Origin: JBFMFH01 sp040752275
Lineage (GTDB): Bacteria > Acidobacteriota > Vicinamibacteria > Vicinamibacterales > JAKQTR01
DNA length: 23,198 nucleotides
Direction: 5' to 3'
NCBI GenBank assembly: GCA_040752275.1
Contig: JBFMFH010000106.1
Location: 1-23,198 of the forward strand
The position numbers were made by a program, and so were the translations under genes. The notes beneath the pieces were generated by a model that saw only the letters and a list, made by a program, of their open reading frames with translations, ran no database searches and was not told the DNA's origin. Of this stretch, positions 23,089 to 23,198 are shown piece after piece (positions within the stretch are counted from its first letter, which is position 1; each line of letters opens with the position of its first letter).

Positions 23089-23198
23089 GCTTCATTGGGG
23101 CCGCGGTCGATCGACCGCGGAATCGCGGACGCGCGATCTTGGTCAGTGGCAGCATCTCAGCTTCAATGGGGCCGCGGTCGATCGACCGCGGAATCCCG
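23089..23198 (-). CRISPR. edge of a CRISPR array: two 36-bp repeats and one 35-bp spacer
   Basis: Repeats lie at 23089-23124 and 23160-23195 and are identical except at the seventh base (T in the first, A in the second). The spacer is 23125-23159, and a second spacer begins at 23196. Each repeat contains a perfect 20-bp palindrome, CCGCGGTCGATCGACCGCGG. Read on the minus strand, the repeat ends in ATTGAAGC, close to the ATTGAAA(C/G) 3' tag common in type I and III repeats. The degenerate first repeat then fits the trailer end, with the leader beyond the right edge. No cas gene is in the window, so the type cannot be assigned. Confidence 0.85.

Noticed and set aside
1..23198. tRNA, rRNA, origin or attachment sites
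   Set aside because: Reading both strands, I saw no cloverleaf-like sequence, rRNA segment, DnaA-box cluster or integrase-associated direct repeats.

Overview
The window is GC-rich (roughly two thirds G+C by eye), densely coding bacterial DNA. The gene set suggests a free-living, probably Gram-negative heterotroph: an exported DUF3179 protein, a T-P-QM type TRAP transporter, a secreted GH36 glycosidase, an ECF-type Co/Ni uptake system and a DinB-fold protein. The codon style, the frequent short dispersed repeats and the TatT-type TRAP operon would fit Acidobacteriota (Vicinamibacteria-like). That placement is inference; there is no rRNA or universal marker gene here.

Layout from left to right. 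Positions 1-2060: a possible upstream gene tail, one copy of a short dispersed element, an exported DUF3179 protein (+), and a methyltransferase with a signal-peptide-like N-terminus (-). Positions 2100-4300: a translationally coupled pair (+) of a zinc metallopeptidase and a D-Ala-D-Ala-ligase-like ATP-grasp enzyme, closed by a strong hairpin. Positions 4361-7100: a DEAD-box RNA helicase (+) facing a DinB-like protein and an Rsm22-like methyltransferase (both -). Positions 7134-7276: a G-rich tandem repeat of 22 bp (2 x 11 bp) in the divergent promoter region. Positions 7295-9031: a ThDP-dependent enzyme. Positions 9095-11434: an overlapping cbiM-cbiQ-cbiO Co/Ni transport operon. Positions 11466-12548: a PLP-dependent threonine/serine dehydratase, converging on a secreted GH36 alpha-galactosidase (-). 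Positions 14871-18304: an M48 peptidase fused to a TerB-like domain and an OLD-like ATPase with a degenerate TOPRIM region (both -). Positions 18531-22453: a second copy of the dispersed element, then a TRAP operon (TatT lipoprotein, binding protein, fused QM permease) with 4-bp overlaps. Positions 22543-23025: an adenosine-specific-kinase family gene. Positions 23089-23198: the edge of a CRISPR array with a 36-bp repeat built around a perfect 20-bp palindrome; no cas gene is in the window.

The points most worth following are: the metallopeptidase/ATP-grasp pair; the OLD-like ATPase next to the M48-TerB fusion as a possible uncharacterised module; the CRISPR edge; the histidine-rich insertion in CbiO; the three G-rich tandem arrays with G-quadruplex potential; the dispersed 38-bp element; and the recurrent -10-like hexamers 6-13 nt before start codons, which suggest leaderless or near-leaderless transcripts.
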